40,407 nt of DNA, taken from contig NZ_LCYG01000128.1 of assembly GCF_001017175.1 (NCBI RefSeq), positions 1 to 40,407 on the forward strand. Reading direction: 5' to 3'. The position numbers and the translations under genes were made by a program. Below the pieces are notes generated by a model. It was not told the origin of the DNA and did not search any database. It worked only from the letters and a program-made list of their open reading frames with translations. Positions 39,031 to 40,407 of this stretch are shown piece by piece. Position 1 is the first letter of the stretch; every line of letters starts with the position of its first letter. The DNA is from Microvirga vignae (GTDB lineage Bacteria; Pseudomonadota; Alphaproteobacteria; Rhizobiales; Beijerinckiaceae).

Positions 39031-39888
39031 ATGACGACCATCAGCAAGATTCTGGCGCTTGCAATCGCCGGCGCGACGCTGGCACTCGGACCAGCCGCCA
39101 CGGCACAGGAAAAGACCTGGACGAAAGTCCGCATTGCGACGGAGGGAGCGTTCGCGCCTTGGAACTTCACCAAGACCGACGGCACGCTCGACGGCTTCGA
39201 GATCGAACTGTACCAGGATCTTTGCAAGCGCATGAAGGTCGAGTGCACGATCGAGGCGCAGTCCTTCGACGGCATGATTCCGGCACTGAATGCCGGCAAG
39301 TTCGACGCGATCATGGCCGGCATGTCCGCGACCGCCAAGCGCGAGGAGGTGATGGCCTTCACCCAGTCCTATGGAACCACGGGCCAGACCTTTGCGGTGC
39401 TGAAGTCGAGCGCTCTCGTCAACCTGCCTGATAAGGAACAGGTGTTCTCCCTGGCGACCAACGAGGCTGGCGCCGTTGCAGAAATTGAAAAGCTGAAGCC
39501 GCACCTGAAGGGCAAGACCATCGGCGTGCAGGGCTCGTCGATTGCTGCGAACTTCCTCGACAAGTACCTGAAGGATGTGGCGGAGATCCGCGAGTACAAG
39601 ACCACGGAGCAGCACGACCTCGATCTTACGGCCGGTCGCATCGATATGATCATGGCATCGACGGCCTACCTGACCGGTGCGGCAGGGAAGCCCGAGAATG
39701 AGCAGATGACTCTCGCAGGGCCGCGCTTCCAGGGCGGCATGCTCGGTCGTGGAAGCTCGGTCGGCCTGCGCAAAAGCGACCCGGAGCTGAAGGCGATGTT
39801 CGACAAGGCCATCGCGGAAGCGAAGGCTGACGGTACGATCGAAAAGCTCTCGAAAAAGTATTTCGGCTTCGACATCACGCCGCGCTAA
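39031..39888 (+). CDS. Amino-acid ABC transporter substrate-binding protein
   Basis: 285 residues. Sec signal peptide ILALAIAGATLALGPAATAQ, cleaved near residue 25. The family 3 binding domain opens with VRIATEGAFAPWNFTKTDGT and LDGFEIELYQDLCKRM, then SFDGMIPALNAGKFDAIMAGM with the SATAKRE ligand loop and KGKTIGVQGSS at the hinge. The style is that of lysine/arginine/ornithine or opine binding proteins. The permease genes expected next are not seen before the window ends at a minus-strand gene, so it may use a transporter elsewhere. It probably imports the substrate of the preceding amidohydrolase. Confidence 0.9.
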   Translation: MTTISKILALAIAGATLALGPAATAQEKTWTKVRIATEGAFAPWNFTKTDGTLDGFEIELYQDLCKRMKVECTIEAQSFDGMIPALNAGKFDAIMAGMSATAKREEVMAFTQSYGTTGQTFAVLKSSALVNLPDKEQVFSLATNEAGAVAEIEKLKPHLKGKTIGVQGSSIAANFLDKYLKDVAEIREYKTTEQHDLDLTAGRIDMIMASTAYLTGAAGKPENEQMTLAGPRFQGGMLGRGSSVGLRKSDPELKAMFDKAIAEAKADGTIEKLSKKYFGFDITPR

Positions 39889-39926
39889 CCGGCATCACCG
39901 ATCCCGGCAAGCAGCCTGAGCATTCT

Positions 39927-39962
39927 GTTACGGCGTCGGAGCCACTTCTTCGGCGCCGTAAC
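39927..39962. terminator. Inverted repeat after the binding-protein gene
   Basis: GTTACGGCG (39927-39935) pairs perfectly with CGCCGTAAC (39954-39962). It sits 38 bp past the stop codon without a T-run on the plus strand. The rest of 39963-40133 shows nothing else. Confidence 0.5.
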
Positions 39963-40133
39963 ACGTTTGCGAACTCAGCACTCGGGCGATGAGAAGTCTT
40001 GATCCATCGAGCAACATCTCTGCTGCAAGCTGGCGATGTCCGCGGAGTCTTTGAGGCGGAGCGGGAATGTGGCTTGTGGCACAATGCGCCCCACCAAAAT
40101 GCCGGGAGACGCTTGGCTCACTAACGGTCGTCT

Positions 40134-40407
40134 TTAGGCCCGCGCCCATTCGGTCCGGTCGTAGCCTTCGACGAAAAGACCCTTGATCTGTCCCTTCGCA
40201 TCCTCAACAGGGCGATAAACAAAATCGATGACGTGCTCCTCAAGCGGAGCGCCTGGCCTAGGCTGAACCATGATACGCATCATGCGGCCGACGAACGACT
40301 TTCTGGTTTGATACACATGATCCAGCAGCTCGTAATAGCCCTGCCCCCGCAGCTCCGGGAGTGCCTCCCGGACAGGTCTCCCGACTAGGTCGTGTGGACG
40401 GATTTGA
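40134..40407 (-). CDS. PAS-domain protein, N-terminus cut by window edge
   Basis: 91 codons remain, open to the right edge. The sequence DLVGRPVREALPELRGQGYY, ELLDHVYQTRKSFVGR and HVIDFVYRPVEDAKGQIKGL with FVEGYDRTE is the second half of a PAS sensor domain. The protein stops just after the domain, so no kinase or output domain follows it. Either PAS is the C-terminal domain of a larger sensor, or the gene is a small PAS-only protein. In multi-PAS histidine kinases the kinase core would be C-terminal, so truncation is possible. Confidence 0.75.
   Translation of the reverse strand, partial: QIRPHDLVGRPVREALPELRGQGYYELLDHVYQTRKSFVGRMMRIMVQPRPGAPLEEHVIDFVYRPVEDAKGQIKGLFVEGYDRTEWARA

Overview
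The window reads as chromosomal DNA of a GC-rich alphaproteobacterium of the order Hyphomicrobiales. Pointers are a DUF1127 protein, a PrtD/HlyD-type exporter pair, paralogous ECF sigma factors, opine-style MocA/MSOX genes, an AmmeMemoRadiSam pair and dispersed REP-like double hairpins. Microvirga, Methylobacterium or a relative is my guess from memory; no rRNA or core marker is present to settle it.

Left part (1-12.5 kb). A partial gene of exact 219-bp (73-aa) repeats and a decayed tRNA-Lys-like sequence come first. Then follows what looks like a fructosamine (Amadori compound) catabolic locus: a GntR/HutC regulator, a FrlB-like deglycase, a FrlD-like PfkB kinase, a LacI-family regulator facing two operator-like palindromes, an MSOX-type FAD amine oxidase, an amino-acid-type ABC importer (binding protein plus fused permease-ATPase), a DadA-like FAD oxidase, a YaeR-like VOC protein and a Gfo/Idh/MocA dehydrogenase. 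The importer would supply glycated amino acids; kinase plus deglycase, and in parallel the flavin oxidases, would take them apart.

Middle part (12.6-23 kb). Small proteins, a candidate FixK/FNR-controlled small RNA and an orphan LuxR-type regulator whose receiver domain lacks its phospho-acceptor precede a type I secretion operon (HlyD-type adaptor, PrtD-type ABC exporter). A glycine-rich protein is encoded at the head of that operon and a second, related repeat protein diverges from it. These two are likely exported substrates. A TAXI-type binding lipoprotein without a transporter, a frameshifted membrane peptide and two small hypothetical proteins follow.

Right part (23-40.4 kb). Two ECF sigma factor genes and a membrane-anchored GH1-like gene share the same promoter pattern (GGAACC, 17-18 bp, TCTAAT or TCTACT), suggesting one small stress regulon that also carries a ferritin-like protein and a HiPIP. 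IS6 debris, a 94-bp inverted repeat, a universal stress protein, a suhB/MmgR-like small RNA, an MCE protein fused to an auxiliary-lipoprotein domain, the AmmeMemoRadiSam pair, a DAGK-family lipid kinase between two REP double hairpins, and a GntR-M20 amidohydrolase-amino acid binding protein group complete the window. The right edge cuts a PAS protein.

Start codons were chosen by Shine-Dalgarno match and family length. All family names come from motif recognition by eye; no database search was run.
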